The notes: generated from the letters alone by a model not told the origin. DNA of 64,000 nucleotides from Schistocerca nitens (GCF_023898315.1 NC_064615.1:5838501-5902500), one strand, 5' to 3'; positions 11,903 to 22,335 are shown, counted from the stretch's first letter. A program made the numbers and translations.

Positions 11903-12515
11903 CTCTCTCTCTCTCTCACGTACACACACACAGACACACACGCACACACACATCGCAAGGCAAACTGCTTGGCTACTTGGTGGTCATTAAGTTGATAAGC
12001 GAAAGTAAAAATAAAATACGCGTCATTAACATGCACTCTATAATTACAAACTGTTCGTATATCTTTGTCGGTACGAGAAAACCGTGCCAGCCAACCTGAA
12101 GTATCTGTTGCTCAGTACTTGTGTGAACAGACATTAGTAGTTAATCAGGAGAAAGGGATGATTACGGATAGATGGGTACGTCTATGCAATTTTTACCGTC
12201 TCTGAGATAAGACATAAAAGAACTTGGAGGATCAGTTGAACGGAATGCAGAGTCATGAAATAAGTTACAAGACAAAAGCCAATAAATGTAAAATTAGAGC
12301 ACCGAATTGTAGTCGAATTATGATGAATTATGGTGGTTGGTGATTAGATCAGGAAATCAGAAATTAAAAGTGGCAGAAAAGTTTCACTATTTGGGCAGCT
12401 AATCAGCTGACAGGGCACAAGAAAACCTATTCTGAAATACATTGAAATTGTTAACATCAAGCATTAAACAGTGTGCTCCCGTGTGTTCTGCCAAGTTGTT
12501 TTTTCCGTATACAGC
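10606..12515. other. No gene recognised (contains a microsatellite)
   Basis: Apart from the CT/AC microsatellite at 11862-11955, I see only AT-rich unique sequence. The overlapping open frames at 11010-11369 (minus) and 11152-11388 (plus) are mutually antisense and match nothing I know. Confidence 0.3.
11862..11955. repeat. (CT)n-(AC)n compound microsatellite
   Basis: About 57 bases of nearly pure CT dinucleotides with one cccc interruption, followed by an AC-rich tract (acacacacacagacacacac). It is a simple sequence repeat and likely length-polymorphic. Confidence 0.95.
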
Positions 12516-13156
12516 TTGCTATGGAGGCAGCATGGCTCAGTATTTCTGCAGGGGACCTCCAACGACCTACTGAGTCCATGCCATTTCTAGTTGCTGCACT
12601 ATGCCGCCCAAAAGGGGTGTCGCATGACTTTTGTTACCTCAGCGTAAATAGAGCTGGCAGATGACTGATTGCCTCTGTTAGGACACCATAGGAAGCCTAT
12701 GATTAATTTAGATTTTCTAAAATATACATTCATGTGTGATACTGTAATCAACTCATTCATAATTATAAGTTCAAAGTTTAATAACACATCATTGCCGCAA
12801 CTGCGACAAGAGCAGCGGTCATGGTCAGCCGTTTCTGTCACAAAATGAAAAGGCCTTTTTATGTCACACCTCGAAGTACTTTTTCCCACTGTAGAATCAA
12901 ATTTGTCGACGTCTCGTTCTTCGTATTCGCGAATTGGACAGCTCACTGTCTTTCCAATTAAAGTTCACGTTCCAGCATACCACTGTCTGTAATCACGGAT
13001 CCAATGTCATTGCTGCTCCCTGATTTTATCGTCAAACCTACTATGGACATTCCACAGTGTACTGAAAACGAGCAAGCATTAATGCTTAAGTGAAGTTAAC
13101 GCAGAGTATTAAAAAAATCCTAGTGAGCTACGTACATCTGAGTGAATTTTGTATAG
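12516..13156 (+). repeat. Direct duplication, copy 2 (pairs with 7510-8141)
   Basis: Nearly identical to 7510-8141, from ttgctatggaggcagc to ttttgtatag. The Tc1 tail here reads 'ctgagtccatgcc' and 'gcactatgccgcccaaaagg', closer to the expected transposase C-terminal coding than copy 1. This copy retains about 10 bp lost from copy 1. The homology stops at 13156, exactly where the Penelope-like element begins. Confidence 0.9.
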
Positions 13157-14765
13157 CACAGTATTTTGTACGCACAGTATTTCGAAGACCGACTGAGTTG
13201 TCTTCTTCAGAGGCTACGACTTTTGCTGTTATAGACTGATTGCTGCCCTCACTTCAGCCAGACTGTGAACTATTGTTGGTCTCGAGCCACTATTTAAAAT
13301 CCAAGTTCGATTCCGCCGACCACCATGCCCTATCTGATGCTCTTTTGTTTTTCAGACCTTGCTATGGTATTCAGTGACTTGCATAGTCTCTCACCGTTTT
13401 CAGGCTCTGGTGGATGTCATGGCCAGCGAGATCTTAATAAATTGAGATCTGTGCTCCAAGCCATGTTTAAACTGAAACCTCTGTCCCTGTTGATTAGGTT
13501 TTTCTGTCATCTCTGTATACACAGACTCCTTAATAATGCTACCTCAGAAACTTGGCGTCTGCACTACGATAACGATTTCATCGTTTTCATTTCATAATTA
13601 TATTCGAGGCAGCGTTCGGTGACAGATGGTTTACTTGATTGTTTTAACCAGCTCTGATGTCCCTTGCATCTCTCCTCGGCTGTTCTGAGAGTATACGAAA
13701 GGTAAGACATGCCACATTTCCACGGAATGCGATGCACATCAGACTTTTGGAGATCTAGATCGTCTTTAACTATACAAAGAATACTTTTTATCTCACGTGA
13801 AACCAGCGAAGTACAGGGGATGCCATGTTTACCATTGGAGTCTGCCGATCTTTCCGGATATCAGGACAACCTAAGGAAGATAAGTGATTTTAGGCTTCTC
13901 TTCCTCGATATGTCTCAAAGTGTTTCTCAGACGTTCTTGATTTTTGACTCCATCGCACACTGACTTTGTTGATCTGAGTACTCGTTCTTCTGGGGCACTA
14001 TTCGTGGGAGTAATTCTTTGGCCAGGTTCTCGTTGTCTGTACGTGTTCGAGACCTATGGTCCACAGTCTTTAGCACTGAATTTCTTTGTGATGGATGATG
14101 ATGGCTCGAGGAGTCGAGATAGTATGAGGAGGTTTCTATATACGCTGTGACCAGGATCCATCCGTTCTCCTCTTAACTAAAAAACTGACGGAAGACAGTT
14201 GTCCCTCTTTTCAAGTTCAATAGTGAATTTTATATTACGATGGCTAGAGTTTAAATGATTCATGAACTGTTTACGTTTTCCGCTCCCGGTGGCCACACTA
14301 CACTGTACCGACAGAGACACGTTGGTTACAACTTGGTGGCCTCTAGTGCCATGGTAGGTGGTAACGGATTACCCTTACCACGGCACCTGGTTGCTCATAA
14401 TGTTTTCCGTCGAACAGGAAATAAATTGACGTCAGAATGTGACTAAAGAGCTCTTTGGAGCAAACGTCGAAATTCACAGCAATTTTTACGATCTCACTGG
14501 CCATCACATCCACCAGAGCTGAAAAATCCTGTGAGAATCGGCGTTTCACGGAATATCAGTGCGAGGTCTGAAAAAAACAAATGAGCATCAAAGTGCGTGG
14601 TGGGTCCTGGAACTCCAAGACGGCTATAAACAGCGGCGTGAGGCGAACAGCGTACACAGTACAATCCGGTTACAGTCCATGCAGCGAGTACACATATAGC
14701 AGAATCTGAAGAAGATGATAGCGATCGTCGTCGAATTATTGTGTATAAAATTGAGAAAAATCTCG
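13157..14765 (-). mobile_element. Penelope-like retroelement with inverted ends
   Basis: Two inverted, diverged copies of one ~270-bp end sequence flank the element (13165-13430 and 14483-14760). Both contain 'gctctggtggatg...atggccagcgagatc' and 'cttcttcaga' blocks in opposite orientation. Between them a minus-strand coding remnant runs about 14450-13440. Penelope-like elements often carry complex, inverted or tandem terminal copies. The family assignment rests on my recall of related insect copies that have a GIY-YIG endonuclease tail. Confidence 0.55.
13436..14450 (-). pseudogene. Penelope-like polyprotein remnant
   Basis: From the minus strand I read DVMASEIVKIAVNFDVCSKELF and GKHYEQPGAVVRVIRYHLPW (14515-14343), then after many breaks EERVLRSTKSV (about 13990-13960), NTLRHIEEEKPKI (13925-13890), ISGKIGRLQW (about 13860-13830) and GSIIKESVYTEMTEKPNQQG followed by FKHGLEHRSQFIKIS (about 13535-13435). 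The last block matches the C-terminal part downstream of the GIY-YIG domain in related elements (a 'SIIKES.EI.......INRD.G' pattern). The GIY-YIG core itself is not readable. Multiple frameshifts and stops exclude function. Confidence 0.5.
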
Positions 14766-16614
14766 AGAAAACATTCCGCAAGCACACCATTCATCAATCG
14801 CGCCGAAAAAACCTGAGGGATCACATAAAATATTGAAGAAATCCTTTCTGCAAGAATTTGTCTTTGGTACAGCCTTGTACAGACGTGAAACGTTGGCAGT
14901 ATACAGTACAGGCAGTAAGAGAATATTTTGAAAAGTAGTCCCACAGAAGGGCGTTGAAGACCAGAAGAATTAAGAAGAGATGCTGAACCGAATGAACAGA
15001 AAAGACCTTTATGGCACAACTTGACTGCAAGAGGAGACCGTATGATAGCATGTGTCCTGGTTTAGGATATATGCCATCAGCCCTTTAAATCTTTCTGAGA
15101 CGAATGATTGGATGGTTCTCGTGAATAGAAAGTTTTGGTATTTATGCCACTTGAGACTTGTAGGAAATGAGTGTGTGAAATTATGATGGACGATGCCCAA
15201 ATACAAAGAAAATTTCACTATTTCTCCCTGTACAAACCGTAAATTGAAGGAATCAAATTTTTGTCTCGCTTACAACGGATGCATCCGCTCTACGAGAAAA
15301 TAAAAGAGCGCAGAGAACTACTGCAATCAGGTGTTTTGTTTACACTCACAAGAACGTGTTCCTCCCTTCAGCATAACTTCACAGGCTTTCCAAGAGCCGC
15401 TAAGCAATCCACGTGAGGAAACAGGACGTATTTTTTTTCTCTTTTGACTTCATAATGAGCTTTATAAACAAGGGCAGTGACTACTTCCGTTACCTCAAGA
15501 CTCACAACAAAGCGCCTTTTGTACCTGTCATCTACACGCGGAGATAAGCTTAATTAAAAGACGCTCCACAAAGACGAAGCAAGCCGTTATAACGACATAC
15601 GAACAGAGGCGGCATGCCCTACCTCCAGGGAACGTGTTTACATGACAGAGGCGAATAAGGGAATTGAGATGCAGACCAGAGGTAAGCTATTACCGTCCAA
15701 TTAAAAATACTTGTAGCCATAAACCGTCGGGGTGTTCCTGTGTCTGCCGAAAACAACGAAAAGAAACTCTTTATCTACGTCTGCCCTCCGTAAGTCCCAG
15801 CACAGTGTGATGTACAGGCTATATAATGTTTTCCCCGTCTAACGCCATTCATAAATGACGGAATGAGTGAATTCGAATGTCTTTACTTTACCATCATTCA
15901 CACTAAGATAGATGTACGTGGGAAGAAGCTATTTATTTTCTTAATTATTTTGTACTTCTGTAATTTTCTAACACACTTCTTTAGTGTAACTATGAGCAAG
16001 TAAGATGCTTCTTGGAATGTTACCTGTCAGAATTTGAGGATCAAAACTTAATATGGCCGACATCTTCCTAGCAGCGCCTCGTTCCGGGCTTTGTTGGGCT
16101 CTAATTTAACAAACCAATATTCTCGCAGCCCTTCCGTGAACGACACGTGCCTCTTCTGCAAAGGAATCGCTCGGAAAATAGTGTTATAAATGACCAACCT
16201 CAACAAATTTTGTTTTCTTGAGATTATTCCAACGATCCTTACGTTCACATGTGTATTCTATTGAATTATATTTCAATCTTTCATTGGTGTTTTTAACGCC
16301 CTTACTTTGTCACGATTAGGGTGACTGATCTCCGATAATGATGTCAAATTCTACTGTGTACTTTCCAGACTTTAAATTTATCTACAGTGAGACCTAGTTA
16401 CCAAAGTCTGTGTGAAACATAGAGGCTACCAATGTTACAGGTGATGTAGGTGGGTGGTGAAAGTTGATAGTATCATAGACAATAAATGCTGCTATAATAT
16501 TTTCCATCTGAATAGGATTATTAAATTTTCTGAATTATTCCGCACTGAGACAAAAATAAAATAAATGAAAATTTTGTGTAATATTACAACAGTATCGTGC
16601 CTTTTACATTCATA
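14766..16614. other. No feature recognised
   Basis: AT-rich sequence. Open frames of about 65-76 codons at 14821-15218 (minus) and 16048-16248 (minus) have no recognised family and no splice context that I can defend. Confidence 0.3.
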
Positions 16615-16808
16615 TTGTCCGCAGCTCGTGGTCGTGCGGTAGCGTTCTCGCTTCCCACGCCCGGGTTCCCGGGTTCGATTCCCGGCGGGGTCAGGGATTT
16701 TCTCTGCCTCGTGATGACTGGGTGTTGTGTGATGTCCTTAGGTTTAACTAGTTCTAAGTTCTAGGGTACTGATGACCATAGATGTTAAGTCCCATAGTGC
16801 TCAGAGCC
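16615..16808 (+). mobile_element. SINE with a second type of tRNA head
   Basis: The head is cagctcgtggtcgtgcggtagc with the B-box ggttcgattcccggc, different from the head at 6434. The 'tgtgatgtccttaggttta' body and the 'gctcagagcc' end are shared with the other SINEs. A 9-bp duplication, acattcata, lies at 16606-16614 and 16809-16817. Confidence 0.85.
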
Positions 16809-16817
16809 ACATTCATA

Positions 16818-18214
16818 AACTTGCTTCATCACTGAAGTCCTTAGGATTGAAAAGCTATCGCGTTTGAAGGATGTTGTGACATGGAAATGGCGACGCTCTA
16901 TCTGAAAGGTTAACCGTACCATTCTTACGACGCATTTTTGGGAAACTACGGAAGAGGTTCACCGGGAGACTACATGCTAATTTGCGGAGAGAGGACCCGA
17001 CGGATATTTATTTGTTTTGTCGTATTGTAGCGACAAGCTAAGGAAATCAGATTAGAATTATTATCTTCGGAGATAACAACTGCTTCGGCGATTAATGAAA
17101 ACAGCTTATCGAGAAAACCGCCTTGTAGGCACGTATGGAATTTCTCTGGCCGGTGCTGTATATTTTTCGCGCGCCGCCGCAGCCGACTGACTGCTCGGAC
17201 ACTGCGTCGTGAATGTCAGACGCTGCCGCGGGGCGGCGTCTAGAAAGCGTGACGGCTGGGGGCTCGTGAGCCGCTGCTGCGGCACTCAGATAAAGATCCA
17301 GAAATACCTCAGGCTCGATTTCACTGTCAAATTCGCTCGTCACAGGAAGTACAGGGGGAGAGAGAGGAAGAAAGAAAGAGAAAGAGCGAGGGAGAAGGGG
17401 GTTGGGGTGGGGGTGGGGGGGGATACAGCAAAGCTAGCTGCTACTACGAATCCCTTTCCCAAGTTTTCTTTCTTCTTCGCGCCTACAAAATTTTTCAATG
17501 TTTTTTTTCTTTACAGCGCATGATGAGGTTTGTCGTCATGTCACTGTCTTTACTCACAGAATGCTCATTTAAAAATTACAAGAAGGTTACGGTGCCAACT
17601 GTGTAACTACCTCTAGCAGTTATTCTGGCGTACAGCATGGCGAGCGGTCCCGCATTGCAACCAAATTAACGAGTCCGTTTGAATTAGGCAATAATTTTAT
17701 TTTAAGATAAGGCAGTCTGCGCTACATATAACGTGGAAATCGACATATGGTACGCCTCATGTAGGGGGTTCCAGTTGCAGCAGCGAATTGTTCAGGAATC
17801 TATGGAACTTTGTTTTACGTTTTCTGTCCCTGCAAAGTTATGAAGACCACTGTTTCCAGAACACGGTGGGCCGCTGACAGACTTCACTGTTTCACTTATT
17901 TATTGTACGAAGCACTTCTGCTGCAGCACAATAAATAAATTAACGTTAGATCTAGGAGTAGGCAAGTGTTTCAGTTCCTTCTTTTCCTGACCAACTGTTT
18001 GGATATCAGAGGGGGATGTTCTATGAAAAGAAATATAAGAAGTAGTAAATTATAAAGAAGGAGTTATCGTATGACCATTAGTCCAGTTTATTTGCAACGA
18101 TTTTATTTGAACGAAGCAAGCTAGCTTTGAGTTTAGCGTCCCGTCGATGTAAACGTCATTCGAGCCTGAAAGCTAGTTCAGTTGCTGAAGCAGGAAGTCG
18201 CGCGTGACGTAGTG
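16818..18214. other. Unassigned; purine/G-rich tract and CpG patch
   Basis: A CpG-rich stretch lies at about 17160-17290 (cgcgcgccgccgcagccg, cgctgccgcggggcggcg), then a purine tract at 17352-17425 that includes a G-quadruplex-type motif. No gene was recognised. The 104-codon open frame at 17209-17523 is composition-driven, being rich in Arg, Lys, Glu and Gly from the purine tract. Confidence 0.35.
17396..17423 (+). other. Potential G-quadruplex motif
   Basis: Four or more runs of at least four G separated by 1-2 base loops: ggggg-tt-gggg-t-ggggg-t-gggggggg. It directly follows a ~45-base polypurine (A/G) tract. This is the canonical pattern for an intramolecular quadruplex on the plus strand. 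Confidence 0.6.
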
Positions 18215-18300
18215 GTCACTTGCAGTGACTTTGGGAAACCACGGGAAACACTAAATCAGGATGACCAAGAGGGATCCGATTCTACTCTCGCTGTAGTGCA
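18215..18300 (-). repeat. Fragment of a dispersed SINE-like repeat
   Basis: The text 'gactttgggaaaccacgggaaacactaaatcaggatgacc' matches the 'gatttagggaaatcacggaaaacctaaat' core also present at 23985-24085 and 60690-60800, and inverted at 23555-23700. It is a degraded fragment with no duplication found. Confidence 0.45.
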
Positions 18301-18372
18301 TTGTATATATTTTAACACTGATCCGATGACGTTATTGGAGGTGGGACACTATTTCCATTATCCGCATTGTAT

Positions 18373-18651
18373 GTTCATATATTCAAATGTGTGTGAAATC
18401 TTATGGGACTCAACTGCTAAGCTTCGAAACTCTTAGACGTCAACTTCTAATCCCTCAGTGTACATAGTGGAATTCTGCAACCGTAACTTAAAAAAAACTG
18501 CTCATAGCCGGAGCTCTGGATAGTAGCTTGACCTAAATTATCCTAAGGACAAACACACACACCCGTGCCCGAGGGAGGACTCGAACCTCCGCCGCGGACC
18601 AGCCGCACAGTTCATGACTGCAGCGCCTTACACCGTTCGGCTAATCCCGCG
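18373..18651 (-). mobile_element. SINE (third tRNA head), carrying foreign insert
   Basis: Minus strand. The tRNA-like head at 18651-18560 contains gcgggattagccgaacggtg and the B-box ggttcgagtcctccc. The body continues 'ttgtccttaggataatttag', and the tail ends 'cataagatttcacacacatttg'. A 14-bp duplication, tatccgcattgtat, at 18359-18372 and 18652-18665 bounds it. The body between about 18420 and 18530 has been replaced by unrelated sequence (see the separate entry). Confidence 0.8.
18420..18530 (-). repeat. 111-bp inverted copy of 20812-20925
   Basis: From agcttcgaaac to gtagcttg this block is the reverse complement of 20812-20925, with only a handful of mismatches. It covers the 5' end of the acidic-tailed open frame at 20838 plus some bases upstream. 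It interrupts the SINE body, whose normal sequence there is missing. Confidence 0.85.
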
Positions 18652-18665
18652 TATCCGCATTGTAT

Positions 18666-19654
18666 CTCAGTCGTTTAAGTGTGGATTCATAGATCACTAT
18701 GGAACCCAAAACCACTGTCCACAACTGTGCATCTAAAATAACTTTGCATCTAGAATAAGTGTGCATCTAAAATATACCAAGAGGATTTCCAGCTACACAG
18801 TGAAATAACTGTGTGGCCGGGCTGTCTGGAAAGTATAAAGAATATTTTTCCGTTGTACACGTAAATAGATAAGGCGATGCTGTGGCGTTAGCTTACGTGG
18901 AAGCAAACATGGAATGGAAAAAGTCTGGGTTTATTAATAATATTGCTTCCTATGTCATTAGTGTACCAAATCAGTGGCACATGTGTCAGTATATTTCTCT
19001 CAGGCTCGCTCGAAATTACTTCTACTTCTATCGATGACTCTTTATTCCCGATAACATGCTGCAGCGTCCCTGCCAATAAATACTCACGTACAGCCACTCA
19101 GTGGTGTAACTTGATAGTTAAGCGATCGTATCAGAACAGTATTCCACGTAGCGGCTATCCGTTACGGAGGCATAAGTTACCGCGTCGGTAGCAGAACAGG
19201 TTAGCACACCTTGACCCTCAGCCACGGAGCTAAGAAGCCGGCGCCTTCCTCCGGGTGGGACCGCGCTCTGCAGAACGGCCGCTCTTCGGCCTCCCCGGGG
19301 CCGGCGACTCTGCAGGGGATGTGGAAACCGCGCGGAGGGCAGCGGGGCCGCACATTCCACCCAGGGACGGAGCACGGCAGGCCGCCGCTTGCGAAACGGA
19401 CCGGGGTGCGCTGCGAGCACTCGCCGCGGTCACCGACACGCTGCAGCGGCCCGGCGCAGGCAGGTGGCTGTGTGCAGCCGCGGCCGCCGCTCATCACTCC
19501 ACAACTGCACGCTTTCTTCCTGCTACTTCTCTGCTTCGAAAAAAGTCATAAAACTGGAAACACTCAAAGTTTGGATGTAGCTGTTATTTAGACGTTGCTG
19601 CACATTGGGCAAAAATCCCTAAAAGGCGGTCATAAATGAAAAAAAGTCCGTAGC
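18666..19654. other. Unassigned; CpG-rich patch 19230-19500
   Basis: No gene was recognised. The 19230-19500 block is GC/CpG-rich on both strands and gives overlapping open frames in several frames at once (19211-19591, 19118-19420 and others). That is expected of stop-poor GC-rich DNA rather than of several genes. Confidence 0.35.
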
Positions 19655-20427
19655 TAAGGGGGGTAGGATGTCAAACGGGACGACTTGGAGCAGGAGAGAC
19701 ACCACAGGAATTTTTAATTTCCACTGTCTATACTTTTAAAAATAAATTCGTAAAACTTTGTTCGAATGACCAGAAAGGATTCAGGATTTATACTTATAGT
19801 GGTGGAAGTTCAAAAATATAAGAAAATAATTTATTTTATTACATTTGTATTTCACCTTTTCTTCACTTACCGTTGGATGCATTTGTTGGTACAGGTACAC
19901 TTTTCTTCATAACTAAGGGAAATTCTTCGATGAATTTTGCACAGCATACAAACCATTCGTACAGGTGTATGAAACTCTACAATTTTCCAAGTCTATTAAA
20001 AACTATGGTAAAAATTGAGATAATTAACTATAAAATTTAAGTTTTTTCCAAACATGAAGTTTAAAATGTAACAGCATATTCTTTTTTTCATAAATTAAAT
20101 AATGTCTAGAGTTTCATACATCTCTAAGTATGGTTTGTATGCTGTACAAAATTCATCGAAGAATCTCTCTTACTTATGAAGAAACGTGTACCTATAGCAA
20201 CAAACGCAGCCAACAGAAGTGAAAAAATGATGAACTTTCACATGTAAAAAAAATAATTTTGTAATTTTTTGAACTTCCATTGCTATGATTGTGAATCCTT
20301 AATCCTTCATGGCCATGCTGACAACGTTTTATGAATTTATTCGTAAAAGTATAGACAGTGGTAATTAAAATGTCCTGTGGTGTCTCTCCTGCTCCAAGAT
20401 GGCCTGTTTGACGTCCTACCCCCCTTA
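19655..20427. repeat. 773-bp palindromic (foldback) element
   Basis: The left end 'taaggggggtaggatgtcaaacggg' is mirrored by 'gacgtcctaccccccttaa' at the right. Matching blocks run inward: 'cttggagcaggagagacaccacagga' / 'cctgtggtgtctctcctgctccaag', 'actgtctatacttttaaaaataaattcgt' and its mirror, and 'cttcgatgaattttgcacagcatacaaacca' and its mirror. The arms are about 380 bp, meeting near 20040. There is no coding capacity. It looks like a foldback or hairpin-type dispersed repeat and could extrude a cruciform. Confidence 0.85.
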
Positions 20428-20837
20428 AGAAGTTTCGTTTAGCAGGTTGGCTAGAACAATCTTATGACGATTCAGTCGCGGTCTTACAAGCGACCAGCTA
20501 TTTCTTCTGAAGCTTCAGTTTCGTTCGGATGAAATTTAGTTGTTCAGCGAAACCAAGCCGATTTTTTTTTAAAGGAAGGATATTACAAAAAGTATGTACT
20601 TAATTACGAACACTTATTTTATTGTTTAATCATAAATAATTAGTTTTTCTTAATTAACTTCTTACCGGGCTTAAAGCAAGAAAATTCTACAACGCAAAAA
20701 GAAAGGAAAAAAGAACAAGGGAGAGAAAAATTTTAGATTCCAAGCCATTCAATCTTCTTTTGCATTCCTTAATTGTGTACTGTTATTTTTGCGGATCGGC
20801 CTTAAAATCAAGCTACTATCCAGAGCTCCGGCTATGA

Positions 20838-21353
20838 GCAATTTTTTTGAAGTTACGGTTGCAGAATTCCACTGTGTACACTGAGGGATTAGAAGTTGAC
20901 GTCGAAGAGTTTCGAAGCTACGCCACTGCTACAGCCAGGCATTATGTCAGAGAGTGCTCACTGTACGGTATGTCAATAGCAGTCCGTAAACAGTTGATCC
21001 ACGGACCCGATATAAGTGCTTCCACACTTTTGCCAATAGGTCAGCTGTCGGACGATACACAGGAGTCAACAAACAAGTTAATAAGACAATATCTCCTAAG
21101 CTTTGCCCGAAAGTCTTCTCGGGTGAAAAATGTGCAGGATGTGTTCCGCAGACTTCTGGAAACAACCGATCCCCATATTTCTTCTTTGCGGAAATCATCT
21201 CCTAGGAAAGCTCTTACCCTCTTGATACCTCCTGCAGAGAATTACGACGATTCAGAAACTGAGACTGAAGAAGAGGGTACAAATGTCAGTGAGGAAGAAG
21301 ATGAAAAAGGAAATGAAGAGGAAGAACAGGAAGCACTAGAGGAAGAAGATTAA
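20838..21353 (+). CDS. C-terminal part of a transposon-type protein (partial)
   Basis: The frame is open from just after a stop at 20835-20837 to TAA at 21351-21353, about 171 codons with no natural ATG at its start, so it is a 3' exon or a 5'-truncated gene. Visible motifs are LIHGPDISASTLLPIGQLSDDTQESTNKLIRQY (mid-protein), FARKSSRVKNVQDVFRRLLETTDPHISSLRK, and a very acidic C-terminus of Glu/Asp runs (last ~45 residues). I recall the 'HG..I....LPIGQLSEEAQEARNK' and 'TSDP.IS' pattern from repeated, mobile-element-like arthropod proteins, but I cannot name the superfamily. An AATAAA-like aataaag lies at about 21402. The intact frame suggests a fairly young insertion. Its first ~90 bp also occur inverted at 18420-18530. 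Confidence 0.5.
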   Translation, partial: AIFLKLRLQNSTVYTEGLEVDVEEFRSYATATARHYVRECSLYGMSIAVRKQLIHGPDISASTLLPIGQLSDDTQESTNKLIRQYLLSFARKSSRVKNVQDVFRRLLETTDPHISSLRKSSPRKALTLLIPPAENYDDSETETEEEGTNVSEEEDEKGNEEEEQEALEEED

Positions 21354-21985
21354 GAAGATACATAAAACATTCAATTTTTGTTGCTAATGCATATTTTCTG
21401 TAATAAAGACAGTAACAGAAGTAGTTCTGTAACGAAGTTTAACAAAAACATTATAAATCTTCACCGAAAACAGATTGTGTGCATTTCATTAATTTTTTCT
21501 AGACTCTTTTCGCAATATTGGATCCACCCTTTTCAATTTTTCAATTTTGATATAAAAATCGTTATCAGAAGGGTCAGAAACCCCATTACACGCACTTTTT
21601 AGCCACACTGAAGCAATTTTTAAAATTTTGGCCGGGGTTACAGTATTCTGGCCCATGCACGGCGCCATGAACATAGCGTCACAGGATGAGAGGAGGATTA
21701 GTCGATGAATGATTTATTATTTCTTTATTTATCTGCTACCTGAACACGCAAAGAAAAGGACACAGCTCGTATGACTGAGGAACTGTCGCACCCCGTTAGT
21801 GCGCAATATTAAGTGTACCCTCACAATGTGGCAAGCTGCATAAAATTTGTGAAACTTAGTGACAGAGTGGACGAGCAGTTTACTCAAACGTGATGTTGTC
21901 TACAGTGGAAGAAATCATTTGCGAGGAATATTACAAAAGAAACAAGCCTGAGACTCAATACGTTGTATTAATCGTGATCCCATCC
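21354..21985. other. 3' flank of the acidic-tailed frame; otherwise none
   Basis: The sequence directly downstream of the 168-aa frame, up to about 21660 (ggggttacagtattctggccc), seems to belong to the same repeat, judging from recalled related copies, but its end was not delimited. Beyond it I see no feature until the mariner remnant. Confidence 0.3.
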
Positions 21986-21989
21986 AGGG

Positions 21990-22335
21990 CATTTGAGACC
22001 ACAAGCTTCTTCATTCATTTCGAATCGAAAAGTCTGTCCACACGTGGGGCACTCTCTCCTCCAGCACGACAACGTCAGACCACACACGAGCGCCCCATCT
22101 GCAGCAGTTCGACGCCTTGCATTCAGTGTCATCGGTCACTTTCCATACAGTCCCGACGTGGCCGGCATCCGATTTCCATCTGTTTCCAAAACTTAAAGAA
22201 CTTCACTTTGATAGTGCTGAACAGTTGCAAACAGAGGAGAGGTTGTGACTCCGTCAACAAACTCAAACATTCTGCAGTGACGGTATCAACAAACTGGTCT
22301 CGCGTTGGCAGAAATGTCTGCGTAGTCAGGTAAAA
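21990..22335 (+). pseudogene. Mariner-like transposase fragment
   Basis: The plus strand reads CPHVGHSLLQHDNVRPHTSAPSAAVRRLAFSVIGHFPYSPDVAG (22040-22170). This contains the second catalytic Asp (HDN) and the 'PYSPDLA' block that precedes the third Asp of DD34D mariner transposases. A C-terminal trace in another frame, INKLVSRWQKCL-like (about 22280-22325), follows after frameshifts. The N-terminal two-thirds is not recognisable. No terminal repeats were found. Confidence 0.65.

Noticed and set aside
19118..19591. Several overlapping ~100-126-codon frames on both strands
   Set aside because: GC-rich DNA is stop-poor in all frames. None shows a domain.
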